DNA of 64,000 nucleotides from Paracoccus sp. S-4012 (lineage in GTDB: Bacteria; Pseudomonadota; Alphaproteobacteria; Rhodobacterales; Rhodobacteraceae), in assembly GCF_009674885.1 (NCBI RefSeq), contig NZ_WKKA01000004.1, positions 1 through 64,000 of the forward strand. Direction: 5' to 3'. Positions 15,983 through 26,125 of this stretch are shown here, in pieces (position 1 is the stretch's first letter; each line of letters starts with the position of its first letter). The notes under the pieces were generated by a model. The model ran no database searches. It worked only from the letters and a program-made list of their open reading frames with translations, and had not been told where the DNA came from. A program made the position numbers and the translations under genes.

Positions 15983-18865
15983 ATGACAGTAGAGACATTA
16001 GAATGGGCCATCAGGTTAGACAATGCGCCTCTGGTGAGGAGTGACATTGAAAGCGGAACCCCGCTCAATGATTCGCTGATGTGGCGTACTCGTGACGGAG
16101 GATGGAGGTGGCCTCGACAGTGCACGCCGCTTGATTATGCACTCTGTTTGAATAGCCTCTCAGCAGCAACCGTTCTTTACGAACTCGGCGCGCTTCCTGA
16201 TCACCCTAACACTGATCGGCCGGCGCTCCATTCTGCCTTAATTTATCGACATCTAGATTGGGTCAAGCAATTAGTTGCACGAGGCGCTGACGTAAACAAG
16301 CCCACCCCATATCGGGGCAATCGCACCCCCCTATCGTATGCGGCATCGCAACTGCCAGAAAGCATTCCCCTTCTGCTCTCAAAAGGCGCTCTTGCTAATG
16401 TAACTGACCCTAAGGGACGTACACCTCTCATGTTAGTCGCGGCGCACGCTGATGTCGTTGCGTGGGACGCGCTCATATCGGCTGGCGTTGCGGTAACTCA
16501 ACCAGATCACACTGGGCATTCTGCACTGCACTATGCCTCTTTTCACTCGGTGCATCGTACTCAGGACTGCGCTGAAATTATCAGCAGTTGCTTAGACCTC
16601 GGGCTGGACCCAAATCGTCCCAGTGAAAATGGATTAACTCCCGTTCTTTCGGCTGCTCGATTTGGAGGGCGGTGTGTGGAGCAGTTGCTCGATGCAGACG
16701 GAAACCCAAACGCTATTGATGAGCATGGGCAAACTTTTCTTATCCACGCCGCCCGATCAACTTCATACTCCCTTTCAGAAGCCCTGCTAATCGACGACAA
16801 TGTGTCAGCGACGGATATCGCCGGGAGATCTCCAATATTTTGGGCGGCCTTGTCCAGAACTGATCCAGAAGCACTTGAGAGACTAATCGATGCTGGTAGC
16901 GATTTCGAGGAACTAGACGCACTCGACAGAACACCACTTATGTATATCCTTAGGAAGCACGAAAACGGAGGTGCCGAAACGCTAGCACGGTTTTTCTTAG
17001 ATAAGCTTCCGGATATGTACCGCAAGGATCATCACGGAAACGGATACTGGCATCACCTCACAACGCGAACACGAATACGCAAAAACGCCCTGGCAATCCC
17101 GCAGGATTTTTGCTCCGAGCTGATAAATTGGGGTAAATATGTCGAACTCGGGCCGCCGGAGGAATCACTGAATTTCCCAAAGGAGAACGACGCCTTCCCA
17201 TTGGCCGGCGAGAAGACTAATGCCCCGTCGCTTGCCAGAATACTGCTTTCCTTCAACGGTGGCGACACTGGAATAGACGATCGGAACGGCAGGTCCCAGA
17301 CGGCATTCCTAAACTGGTGCTCCAGCCAGGACGTGGCAGGTTCTTTTGCACCATCAGATACTGAACTAGTAAAAATCTTTGTCTCTAGAAACGTGGATTT
17401 GAATACCGCCGATGAAGAGGGAAATAGTCCGCTCATCCTGTTGTGTCAAAGGCACCCTTTCAGTGAGTCGAATCTAGTCGAGGCGGTCGAAGCCATTTGC
17501 CTCAAAGGGGCTGATGTTAACGCTAAGAACTTCGCGGGGGAAACGCCCATAGACTTGGCAATGCGCGGCGGCTTGAGGCTCGTCGCAGCAGCTCTCCGAA
17601 GGTATGGCGCTGGAGTTCCGCATGTCGTGATCGAGGATCACGTTAATGACGTGGAGCTGCCTGTGGTCGAGTCGCTGACGTTGCCTAAGCTTTCGGACTC
17701 TGGCTCTGTGCCCTTAGTGGCAGAAGAGTTTCAGGAACAATCAACAGCCCCAATTGTAACGCGCTTGGAACCCACAGAGGGGTGCGCTATTGCAGCTTGC
17801 AATTCTGAGGTCGGCCCATGGAGACACCCCATAGGCACCGGCGGAGAAGACCCGAAAACAAGTTTGCTCCACTCAGAAGCCTCAGCGATGTATCGCGCCG
17901 CCAATACCGCATATCAACAGGACGCCCAAAGGCAGTTTGCCTACATTCAGCTTGAATCCGGCAAGAGGACTATTCAGAGACAAGTCCAATTCTACCGAGA
18001 CTATATTGAGTACAAGGATTGTGACGGGCCCAAGAAAAACGCTGCAAACTGGCCCGGGAAGTCTTGGCATAATTATGGACTTGCTATTGACGTAATACGG
18101 GGCAACGATGAACGAAGGATAAAAACGGCTCTAATCGACGCAGGGTGGGAAGCCAATGTAGACGGCGAGGGATGGCACTTCGAGGCAAAAGGGGCGCACT
18201 CTTGGGATACGATAAAGGGCGACATTGCTGAACGAGCTGAGCCTCGAGCAAAGGATTGTGCATTCGCGATAGTAGAGGATGTACTGTATGGATGCTATAT
18301 CAAGAGAAACGAGGAGAAGTTTCGCGAACAGCAGCGAGAAATCAGTGAATTGCGGCGTGAGCTAGACCAGAAGCGACGAGACCTTGATCGACGTCGAAGA
18401 GATCTGCAGTCGAGAGCAGAGTCGTTGAGAAGGGAGCAGGCAGAGATAAACGAAGAGCAAGCATATATCGCATCATTAAGACGTGAATACGATGGGATGG
18501 TGTATGACTTATGTCCAAATAACCAATCATACAATGAGTGCACCCACATTGAGTTAAAACAGCGTTGGGACCAGCAACGGCAAGATCTTTGGAGGACCTG
18601 TCAGAGTCGCGCGACAGCACTTAGATTGCGGAGGTCACGGCTCCAACGAGAAATAATGACCCTACGGGGAGATGAGAGGGCGTGGCAGCGTGACAAGCAG
18701 GTCTTTCAGGACGAAAACCGCGATTATTCACTGAAAGTTCGTGACTACAGGCAGCTTGAGCAACGCATGAATCGTTGGCGGAGACTTCAGAATGAAAGAA
18801 GGCGGGCAGTCTCTGCTCTTGCCGCGCAAATTCAAACAATCGCCGATGAAATCGCGAACGGATGA
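15983..18865 (+). CDS. Ankyrin-repeat protein with an M15 D,D-peptidase-like domain and a long coiled coil
   Basis: ATG 15983 has TTGGAGGTCAT upstream; the frame is open to 15878 but without a ribosome site. The 960-residue protein has three parts. Residues about 30-550 are ankyrin repeats (GADVNKPTPYRGNRTPLSYA, GRTPLMLVAAHADVV, GADVNAKNFAGETPIDLA). Residues about 640-745 match VanY/M15 peptidases: SWHNYGLAID at 694-703 supplies His696 and Asp703, and EGWHFE at 729-734 supplies Glu729 and His732, a full zinc and catalytic set. Residues about 765-960 are an Arg/Glu-rich coiled coil. No signal peptide is seen. M15 enzymes cut D-Ala-D-Ala or L-Ala-D-Glu bonds in peptidoglycan. The gene is AT-richer than its neighbours and stands alone. 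Confidence 0.8.
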   Translation: MTVETLEWAIRLDNAPLVRSDIESGTPLNDSLMWRTRDGGWRWPRQCTPLDYALCLNSLSAATVLYELGALPDHPNTDRPALHSALIYRHLDWVKQLVARGADVNKPTPYRGNRTPLSYAASQLPESIPLLLSKGALANVTDPKGRTPLMLVAAHADVVAWDALISAGVAVTQPDHTGHSALHYASFHSVHRTQDCAEIISSCLDLGLDPNRPSENGLTPVLSAARFGGRCVEQLLDADGNPNAIDEHGQTFLIHAARSTSYSLSEALLIDDNVSATDIAGRSPIFWAALSRTDPEALERLIDAGSDFEELDALDRTPLMYILRKHENGGAETLARFFLDKLPDMYRKDHHGNGYWHHLTTRTRIRKNALAIPQDFCSELINWGKYVELGPPEESLNFPKENDAFPLAGEKTNAPSLARILLSFNGGDTGIDDRNGRSQTAFLNWCSSQDVAGSFAPSDTELVKIFVSRNVDLNTADEEGNSPLILLCQRHPFSESNLVEAVEAICLKGADVNAKNFAGETPIDLAMRGGLRLVAAALRRYGAGVPHVVIEDHVNDVELPVVESLTLPKLSDSGSVPLVAEEFQEQSTAPIVTRLEPTEGCAIAACNSEVGPWRHPIGTGGEDPKTSLLHSEASAMYRAANTAYQQDAQRQFAYIQLESGKRTIQRQVQFYRDYIEYKDCDGPKKNAANWPGKSWHNYGLAIDVIRGNDERRIKTALIDAGWEANVDGEGWHFEAKGAHSWDTIKGDIAERAEPRAKDCAFAIVEDVLYGCYIKRNEEKFREQQREISELRRELDQKRRDLDRRRRDLQSRAESLRREQAEINEEQAYIASLRREYDGMVYDLCPNNQSYNECTHIELKQRWDQQRQDLWRTCQSRATALRLRRSRLQREIMTLRGDERAWQRDKQVFQDENRDYSLKVRDYRQLEQRMNRWRRLQNERRRAVSALAAQIQTIADEIANG

Positions 18866-19524
18866 TCCGCAACTAACGCCAATTTGATATTTGCTCGCCC
18901 TGGATGATGACATGGGCGCGCGCTGGAACGCGTTCTTTATGGCAAGGTCAATCCTGCACGCCGCCTGAGAAGAGCGCCGACCATATTGATTTCTCTGCAC
19001 CGGAGGCGACCAGGGAGCGTGCCTCGATGGTTGCTGAGCGCTGTAGCATCGCGGAACTCGTTGAGCTGGACTCGGCTCTGCGTCGCGTGATCCATCTCGT
19101 TTCGCTTGCACTTCGGAGGTTTGTCAAGCTGCCGATCCTTATGCCAGATGTGGGCGGAGATGGCCTTTTACGACGGATCATCGGATCTCTCGCAAAACGA
19201 GGACTGATTGAGCTAACCTCGCGCGAACCCGCTACAGGCGGTCCCTTGCAGTCCGCGGCGGGGAGGGCCGACGTGTCGTCCGTGCGATCGCGTCGGGTAT
19301 ATAGCCGTCTGCGACAGGAAGGCTCGTGCTCCCATCGTCGCGCCCTCTTGTTCCCATAGTACTTTCACGGGCTGGAAACGCAAAGGCCGCTCCGCGCGGC
19401 GGCGCACGAGCGCCTGGCAACGTGGAGGGAGTTGATTGCGGGCGCGCAACAACCGTAAGCTATCTCGATTGCAGATAGTACTGTGACAGTGAGCAGCCTT
19501 AACGCGAGCGCCGTGACCGCTAGG
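18866..19524. other. Stretch without a firm gene; possible small winged-helix-like fragment
   Basis: On the plus strand 19027-19359 an open frame starts MVAERCSIAELVELDSALRR and contains LLRRIIGSLAKRGLIELTS, which resembles the end of a winged-helix domain. It then runs into low-complexity Arg/Ser sequence and has no ribosome site, so I do not call it a gene. The remainder up to the IS5 fragment is unassigned and may contain a further IS end. Confidence 0.3.
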
Positions 19525-20096
19525 GGTGTCGTAGGCGCCATCGGCGGAGACGCTGCCGATCTCCTGATCGGGTGGGATCTGGTCGAGCAACTCGGGCAGC
19601 ATGGGCGCGTCGCCCACGTCGCTGCTGGTGAACTCGACCGCCCTGACCTCCAACGTCTGCTCGTCGATGCCAAGGTGGATCTTGCGCCAGACGCGGCGCT
19701 GGGAGCCGCCGTGCTTGCGCGCGTTCCACTCCCCTTCCCCCTCGACCTTGATGCCGGTGCTGTCGATCAGAAGATGCAGCGGGCCTTTTGAGCCGCGGTA
19801 AGGGATGCTGACCTTCAGGGTCTTCTGGCGGCGGCAGAGCGTGCTGAAGTCCGGCACGGCCCAGTCCAGCCCGATCAGCCGGAGCAAACTCTCGACGAAC
19901 CCTGTCGTCTGACGAATCGCCATGCCAAGGAGCACCTTCATCGTCAGGCAGGTCTGGATGGCGGCATCGCTGTAGCACTGCTGTCGGCCACGCCTGCCTG
20001 AGGGCGCGGCCTCCCAGGTCATCTCAGGGTCGAACCAGATCGTCAGCGAGCCACGGCGCTTGAGCGCCTCGTTGTAGGCTGGCCTCCAAGTGGGGT
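19525..20096 (-). pseudogene. IS5-family transposase fragment lacking both ends
   Basis: The minus-strand frame reads YNEALKRRGSLTIWFDPEMTW through LPELLDQIPPDQEIGSVSADGAYDT, a near-typical Rhodobacteraceae IS5 transposase with the first two catalytic aspartates (LLIDSTGIK, SADGAYDT). Before YNEAL the family N-terminus (about 15-20 residues) is replaced, and after YDT at 19525 the sequence becomes unrelated, so the last third with the catalytic Glu is gone. The right break coincides with the start of the tyrosine recombinase gene. Confidence 0.8.
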
Positions 20097-20103
20097 GGCC
20101 GCC

Positions 20104-21213
20104 ATGCCTGATACCCTCCCCCTTGTCCTGCCGTTCGCCGACTGGCCGAGCGCTGACCAGGCCGCATGGCAGGCGCTCTTCGAGTGCGGCGGCTTTCTTG
20201 ACGATGATGGACTGGGCGCCCGTTGGGCGCCCGGCACGCGGCAGAAGCGCGCCCAGGGGTATGGCCAGTGGGTGTCCTTCCTGCTGCGGCGCGTCCCGGA
20301 CGCAATCAAGGAGGAACCGGCGGCACGGATTGGACCGGACCGGGCGAAGGCCTATCTGGACGAATGCCAGGAACGCCTGGCCCCGAGATCCGTCTCCAAC
20401 CTCTTCACCGATCTCCTCGCCGTTGCGCGCGCCATGGCGCCGACGCGGGACTGGGCCTGGCTCGACCTCGTGACCGGGCGGCTGATCGCCCGGTCCAGCA
20501 CGATCTCCCTTCCCGCAGCACCCGCCATTTCGGCGCGCAAGGTCTTCGGTTGGAGCCTGAGCCGGATGCAGGTCATTCATGACAGTCATGATGGGACCGA
20601 ACTCGCCCGGGCCGTCGAGTTCAGGCGCGCGCTCATGATCGGCTTCCTCGTCGCCCGGCCCGTCCGCCGCCGTGCACTCGGCGCCATGCGCGTGGGTCAT
20701 CACCTCGTCGAGGGCAATCCCGACTTCCTGGTCCGCTTCGACGCTGAGGACATGAAGGACGGCCGCAGCCGGCAGTTCCCTCTGCCCCGTGCACTTACCG
20801 AGCCCATGGGGGCCTATCTCAGCACCTACCGTCCCATTCTTCTGGGAGGACGCGACCATGATCGGCTGTGGGTCACGGCGCGCGGCCAGCCCCTAAGCGA
20901 CGACGGCATTGCCGGCGACGTGGAGACGGTCTCGGCCCGTCACCTCGGGCTGAGGCTGCATCCCCATGCCTTCCGGCACATCGCCGCGACGTCCATCGCC
21001 GAGTCCGATCCAGAGCATATCGGCATCATCCGAGACATCCTCGGCCATGCCACGCTCGACATGTCGGAGCGCTATTACAACCGCGCAACCGGCGTCTCCA
21101 GTTGCAACATGTTGCAATCGATTGTTGAGGACATCCGCAACGATATGCCTAGAATACGGAGGGCCAAGCCGAACCAGCGGACGCCCCAAGCCAGGAGCGG
21201 TCGCCATGTCTAG
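20104..21213 (+). CDS. Tyrosine recombinase of a two-recombinase unit
   Basis: The 369-residue protein (from ATG 20104) carries an N-terminal SAM-like core-binding domain and a phage-integrase catalytic domain. The visible catalytic residues are the Arg in RPVRRRALGAM, HAFRH near residue 295 (His-x-x-Arg), LGHATLD and the Tyr in SERYYNRA. It lies only 9 bases before a large serine recombinase on the same strand, so they were probably one operon. The start falls right at the edge of the IS5 fragment, and the natural N-terminus may have been altered; GTG 20095 is an alternative. Confidence 0.8.
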   Translation: MPDTLPLVLPFADWPSADQAAWQALFECGGFLDDDGLGARWAPGTRQKRAQGYGQWVSFLLRRVPDAIKEEPAARIGPDRAKAYLDECQERLAPRSVSNLFTDLLAVARAMAPTRDWAWLDLVTGRLIARSSTISLPAAPAISARKVFGWSLSRMQVIHDSHDGTELARAVEFRRALMIGFLVARPVRRRALGAMRVGHHLVEGNPDFLVRFDAEDMKDGRSRQFPLPRALTEPMGAYLSTYRPILLGGRDHDRLWVTARGQPLSDDGIAGDVETVSARHLGLRLHPHAFRHIAATSIAESDPEHIGIIRDILGHATLDMSERYYNRATGVSSCNMLQSIVEDIRNDMPRIRRAKPNQRTPQARSGRHV

Positions 21214-21467
21214 GACCCGCCCATGCGCGCCGCCATCTACGCCCGCTATTCCTCCGTCCTGCAATCGGCCGCCTCGATCCCGGATCAGGTGCGTCTCTGC
21301 CGGGCGCTGTGCGCGGAGCGCGGCTGGGATATCGTGGACGTCTTTGCCGATGAGGCCATGAGCGGGGCCTCCCACTTGCGGCCCGGCTTTCAGGAGTTGC
21401 AGCGGGCGGCCATGACCGGGCGGATCGATGTCATCGTGGCCGAGAGCCTGGACCGGCTCAGCCGCGA

Positions 21468-22865
21468 GATCGTGCCCCGGGGCGTGGTGTAGGAGGGCCG
21501 GGCCTTCGGAAAGGTCCGAGCCTGATCAGGACGCCACGGCGGGCAGCCTGACGGTGGGATTGTCTGTGACGCGCGCGAGCGTTTCAAGGCTCATGTATCG
21601 GCGCGCCACGGCCCATTCGTCGTTGGTCTCCAGCATCAGCGCGCCGACAAGCCGGACGATGGCTTCGTCATTGGGGAAGATCCCGATGACGTCTGATCTC
21701 CGCTTGACCTCTCGGTTGACCCGCTCGAGTGGGTTCGTCGACGCGATCTGCGTCCAGTGCTCGCGCGGGAACGACATGTAGGCCAGGACATCGTCGCGGG
21801 AGGCGTCCATGAGAGCGCCGAGCTTCTCGTTCTTCTCGCGTAGGGCGTCGGCTACGGTGTCCCACTGAGCCTCGGCTTCCGTCTTCGTCTCCTGAGCGAA
21901 GATCGTCTTCAGCATCGCCGCAACCGCCGTGCGGCTCTTGGCCGGGGCGTGCGCCAGGGCGTTCCGGAGCCAATGAATCCGGCACCTTTGATGCGTGGCG
22001 TTGAATACCCGGCGAGCTGCCGCGCGCAGGCCCTTGTGGTCGTCGGCGATGACCAGCTTCACGCCGCGCAGGCCGCGGTCGGCGAGGCTGCGCAGGAAGT
22101 CGGTCCAGAAGGTCTCGGCTTCAGAAGGCCCTGTGGCCACGCCAAGAACCTCGCGCTTGCCGTCCTCGTTGACCGCGACAGCGATTATCACGGCACGGCT
22201 GACGATGCGCCCGCCCTCGCGGACCTTGAGGTAGGTGGCATCGAGCAAGAGGTAGGGCCAAGCTCCCTCCAGGGGCCGGGAGAGGAACGCGTTCACGCGC
22301 TCATCAATCTCGACGCAGAGACGGCTGACCTGGCTCTTCGACATGCCGCCCGCGCCCATGGCCTTGACCAGGTCGTCCACGGACCGGGTCGAGACGCCAT
22401 GGACGCAGGCTTCTTGAATGACGGCCACGAGCGCCTTCTCGGCCGTTCGACGCGGCTCGAGGAAGCTCGGGAAGTAGCTGCCCTTGCGCAGCTTCGGGAT
22501 CTCCAGCGCGATCCGTCCGGCGCGGGTGTCCCAATCGCGGTCGCGGTATCCGTTCCGCTGGACTTCGCGCAGAGGCGAACGCGCGCCCTTCGCCGCGCCC
22601 GTCCGTGCCTCGACCTCCACATCCATGATCCGCTCGGCCGCGAAGGCCAGCATCTCGCGCACGAGGTCGCAGTCGGCCCGCTTCTCAACCAGCTCGATCA
22701 GCGCCATTCTCTCGTCGGTCATCGTCGTCTCCGTTCCGGTTCCAGGTCTTGCAACCCGAACCTTCTCCGAAGACCGGCGATGGCCGCCAGCGTCACCCCG
22801 GCCGCGCGCTGCGCTACGCTGGGGCTCCGCGCGCGGCCTCCTACACCATCACCCGGGGCACGGCC
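21468..22865 (-). mobile_element. Intact IS256-family element with 9-bp target duplication
   Basis: The element is 1398 bases. Both ends carry closely matching inverted repeats: the left starts GATCGTGCCCCGGGGCGTGG and the right, read inward, GGCCGTGCCCCGGGTGATGG, continuing with TGTAGGAGG on both sides. CAGCCGCGA is duplicated at 21459-21467 and 22866-22874. It carries one full-length transposase and looks recently inserted, since the two halves of the target gene still match exactly. Confidence 0.92.
21526..22722 (-). CDS. IS256-family transposase
   Basis: The 398-residue protein is full length for the family. It shows the N-terminal [20 protein letters not shown] region and the DDE core: [11 protein letters not shown] (first Asp), [14 protein letters not shown] (second Asp) and the C-terminal [15 protein letters not shown] block with the catalytic Glu. 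These enzymes move DNA by copy-paste through a circular intermediate and make 8-9-bp duplications, matching what is seen around this element. No frameshift is present, so the element may still be active. Confidence 0.95.
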   Translation of the reverse strand: MTDERMALIELVEKRADCDLVREMLAFAAERIMDVEVEARTGAAKGARSPLREVQRNGYRDRDWDTRAGRIALEIPKLRKGSYFPSFLEPRRTAEKALVAVIQEACVHGVSTRSVDDLVKAMGAGGMSKSQVSRLCVEIDERVNAFLSRPLEGAWPYLLLDATYLKVREGGRIVSRAVIIAVAVNEDGKREVLGVATGPSEAETFWTDFLRSLADRGLRGVKLVIADDHKGLRAAARRVFNATHQRCRIHWLRNALAHAPAKSRTAVAAMLKTIFAQETKTEAEAQWDTVADALREKNEKLGALMDASRDDVLAYMSFPREHWTQIASTNPLERVNREVKRRSDVIGIFPNDEAIVRLVGALMLETNDEWAVARRYMSLETLARVTDNPTVRLPAVAS

Positions 22866-24400
22866 CAGCCGCGACCAGGAACATGTCGCCGCGCTCCACA
22901 AGCGCATGCGATTTCTCGACGTTCAGATCGTCACCAAGGCCGAGGGCGAGATCAACGAGATGCACATCGGCCTCGGTGGCACCATGTCGGCGCTGTTCCT
23001 GAAGAACCTCGCGCAGAAGACGCATCGGGGTCTCGAAGGGCGGGTGCGCGACGGCAAGTCCGCCGGCGGTATCAGCTATGGCTATCGCGCGCTGAGGACC
23101 TTGCGAGCGGACGGCACGCTGACCAGGGGGCTGCGGGAGATCATCCCTGCAGAGGCCGATGTCATCCGGCGCATCTTTGCGGACTATGCGGCGGGCCTCT
23201 CGGCCCGCAGCATCGCCGCGGCGCTGAACGCCGAGGGCATCCGCAGCCCGGAGAACGGCAAGGGCGCGGGCACCTGGGGACCCTCGACCATCTCCGGCAA
23301 TGCCGCCCGCGGCACCGGCATCCTGAACAACGAACTCCACGTCGGAAGGCTGGTCTGGAACCGGCAGCGCTTCGTCAAGGATCCAGCATCCGGCAAACGG
23401 CAGGCGCGGCTGAACCCACCCGAGGCCTGGATCATCGAAGAGGTGCCGGACCTGCGCATCATTGAGGACGCGCTGTGGCGCCGGGTGAAGGAAAGACAGA
23501 CCCTCATCCGCCACGACATGAACCCGGCCGGTATTCAGGGTGCCGCGATGCGGCCGGAGCGGGCGAAGCGGCCCGTCTATCTCTTCTCCGGACTTCTGAC
23601 CTGCGGCTGCTGCGGAGCGGGCTATACGCTGATCAACAAGGCCCGGCACGGCTGTGCGGCGGCGCGGGATAAGGGTGCCTCCGTCTGCACCAACCGGGCC
23701 ACGATCCGGCGCGAGGAGGTCGAGGCGCGCGTTCTTGAGGGGCTGAAGGCACGGCTCCTTCACCCCGACCTCGTCGCAGCCTTTGTCGAGGAGTACCGCC
23801 GCGCCTGGAACAAAGCGCAAGCCGGGGCCAGTGCCGGGCGAACCAGGGCGCAGCGTGAACTGGTGCAGGCCGAGAAGAAGATTGCCGGCCTCTTGCAAGC
23901 CATCGAGGACGGCATGTACCACCCGTCGATGAAGGCCAAGATGCAGGACTTGGAGACCACGAGGACCCGCCTGTTGGATGAACTGGCCGAGAACCCCGAG
24001 CCCCCTGCCCTGCGCCTGCACCCCAGCCTGACCGAACTCTACCGCGAGAAGATCACCGATCTGGCTGCGGCCCTGTCGGACCCGGCGGTGAAGCTTCAGG
24101 CCATCGAGACGCTGCGCAGCCTGATCTCGGAGATCAGGATGATCCCGGACGCCTTGGCACCCGGCGGTCACCGCATCGAACTCGTGGGGGAACTTGCGGC
24201 GATCCTGGCCTTGGAGGGTGCAGACATGACAAAGCCCTCGCGAATGGCGAGGGCTGGGTCGGGAACGGTGGTTGCGGGGACCCGAGTTGCATCCGTTATG
24301 ATCAGACAGGAGAAGCTCGCGCGTACGCGCGCTACTGAGACCTGTTGCCGTGCCGGGGGATCGACGGGCTTTCGCCCGCTCACCCCCGCCCCGACGACCT

Positions 24401-25681
24401 GGACACCTCCGCTTACCTTCCGAACCTCGGGCAGGGGCCGCAAGAAGCCGCGATCGTCCGGCGTGGCGGGTGGCGGGCGGGTCGTTCTGCCTGCGGAAGT
24501 GTCGGCTTCTTGACGGATGGCTGCTGTCAGGCGGCCGCAGCCCGGCCGTTGAGCCAGCGCCAGCGCGTCATGTTGTAAGCCATGTTCGCCAGCGTGATCG
24601 CCGCCTCGGCCCGCGCGATGCCAATGGTCCGGATCGTCAGCCGCATGCGCGCTTTCTGGTGCGCGAAGACGTGCTCCACCTTCGAGCGCAGCGCCGACTT
24701 TGCGGCATTGGCCCGACTGGTCCGTTTCGGCATCGGACGGCCGCGCGGCTTCTTGCGATGGATGCGGCTCGTCATCCCATGGTCCGCCAGCCAAGCCTCG
24801 TTCTCGACTGAGCGGTAGGCACTGTCCGCCCACACGTCCCGCGCAGTGTTGGCACCCTGGATCAGCCCCTCGCGTAGGCGGGCGCCGTCGTGCCTGGCGG
24901 CATCGGTCACGACCTGGCGGCGGATGACCCCGTGCATCCGGTCGATGGAGATGTGACTCTTGTAGCCGAAGACGGGGATCGCGATGTCGATCGGCTTCGA
25001 GCCGTCGGCACGGAGCTTCGCCTTGGAATACTTGACGGTCCAGCGACCGTCGACATCCTTCTGCCGCGCCCGCGCAGGCTTGTCGGGCCAAATCTCGGCG
25101 GCGGTCCGGCCCTCCCTGATCTGCGCCTTCTCCCCGTCGGTGTTGCGCTGCCGCGGGGCGGCGACCAGCGTTGCGTCGAGGATCTGGCCGCCGCGCGGCA
25201 GATAGCCCGCCGCCGTGATCGCCCGGTCGAGCCTGGCGAACAGCGCCTCCAGCACCCTCGCCGCGATCAGCCCCTCGCGAAAATCCCAGAGCGTATCCGC
25301 ATCCGGCACCCGGTCTTCCGGTCCGATCTGGCAGAACCGCATCCACGACAGCCGGTCGCGGACCAGATACTCGGTCTGCTCGAGCGACAACCCGTGCAGC
25401 GACTGCAGCACCAGCATCCGGAACTTCAGCACCGGGTCGAACGGTGGCCGACCGCCCTTCCAGCGCGGCGGCCGGCCGAGCGCACCCTCCAGCACCGGCC
25501 GGAACATCTCGAAGTCCACCGTCGCTGCCAGCGTCTCGAGCGGATCACCCTGCGCCGAGATCTCCGCCAGCCGCTCCGTGATCGACCAGAACCCCAACTG
25601 ACCCGCCATGACCATCCCCCGCCGCTGTCAGGCCCAGTGAATCACGATCCGACGCTCAGGGCGAGGTTTCCGGAGGTGTCC
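24401..25681 (-). mobile_element. Intact IS5-family element with 4-bp target duplication
   Basis: Inverted repeats starting GGACACCTCCG are found at 24401 and, inverted, ending at 25681. The flanking ACCT at 24397-24400 and 25682-25685 is a 4-base target duplication, which fits IS5-type insertion. The 1281-base element carries a single full-length transposase. It has inserted at the end of the serine recombinase gene. Confidence 0.85.
24527..25615 (-). CDS. IS5-family transposase
   Basis: The 362-residue protein begins MVMAGQLGFWSITERLAEIS; Met3 is an equally good start. It has the N-terminal GGRPPFDPVLKFRMLVLQSL helix region and the DDE domain: ILDATLVAAPRQ (first Asp), VWADSAYRS (second Asp) and the C-terminal SKVEHVFAHQKARMRL with the catalytic Glu. 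The frame is intact and the element's ends are intact, so it may be mobile. Confidence 0.94.
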   Translation of the reverse strand: MVMAGQLGFWSITERLAEISAQGDPLETLAATVDFEMFRPVLEGALGRPPRWKGGRPPFDPVLKFRMLVLQSLHGLSLEQTEYLVRDRLSWMRFCQIGPEDRVPDADTLWDFREGLIAARVLEALFARLDRAITAAGYLPRGGQILDATLVAAPRQRNTDGEKAQIREGRTAAEIWPDKPARARQKDVDGRWTVKYSKAKLRADGSKPIDIAIPVFGYKSHISIDRMHGVIRRQVVTDAARHDGARLREGLIQGANTARDVWADSAYRSVENEAWLADHGMTSRIHRKKPRGRPMPKRTSRANAAKSALRSKVEHVFAHQKARMRLTIRTIGIARAEAAITLANMAYNMTRWRWLNGRAAAA

Positions 25682-26125
25682 ACCTTTCTGTTCGTTTGGT
25701 CCGCCACGCATCCCCGGCCGGGCCGGTCAAGGGACACGCGCCGCCTTCGGCGTCGTCGTTCAGGCGGGCCGTGTCCTCGCCTGCGGCTGCGGGCCGCACG
25801 ACCCCGCCTTCCCGACCCGTGACAGTCCCGGCCGCGGCCGCGGGGAAGGCTTGCCCATCGGCGGAACGGGCAAAAGACCCGGCCGCCCCCGTCGCGAAGG
25901 AGAGCGCCAAGAACGGCAGCGCCCTGGATACCTATGTCTGCGGCTACTGCGGGTCCGAGCAGTCAGCCGAGGTTCAGCCCTGCACTTGCCCGCGCTGCGG
26001 CCATTTCGGCCCGGTGCGCGACTTCCCGACCCGCAAGACCCTCACCATCCGCAAGCAGAACGACAGCTTCCGCGTGGGCATGATCGTCGGCGGAACCCCT
26101 TCCCGGGCACCGTGGTCGTGACCTC

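Larger units (their letters stand above)
21223..24513 (+). pseudogene. Large serine recombinase, split by IS256 and cut at its end by IS5
   Basis: The resolvase domain starts MRAAIYARYSSVLQSAASIP, with catalytic Ser at residue 10 or 11, and runs to AESLDRLSR at 21467. The protein resumes at 22866 with SRDQEHVAALHKR and continues through the recombinase and zinc-ribbon domains (LLTCGCCGAGYTL) and a coiled coil. The IS256 insertion left a 9-base target duplication, so precise removal would restore the frame. The homologous sequence ends near 24400, where the IS5 element begins; the frame then reads into the IS and stops at 24513. The product cannot be made whole at present. Confidence 0.88.

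Noticed and set aside
19027..19359. Possible small winged-helix gene
   Set aside because: Only the middle looks folded, there is no ribosome site, and the end runs into low-complexity sequence next to an IS fragment.
22849..24171. Long minus-strand frame opposite the serine recombinase
   Set aside because: It has no domain features and lies exactly antisense to a well-conserved recombinase.
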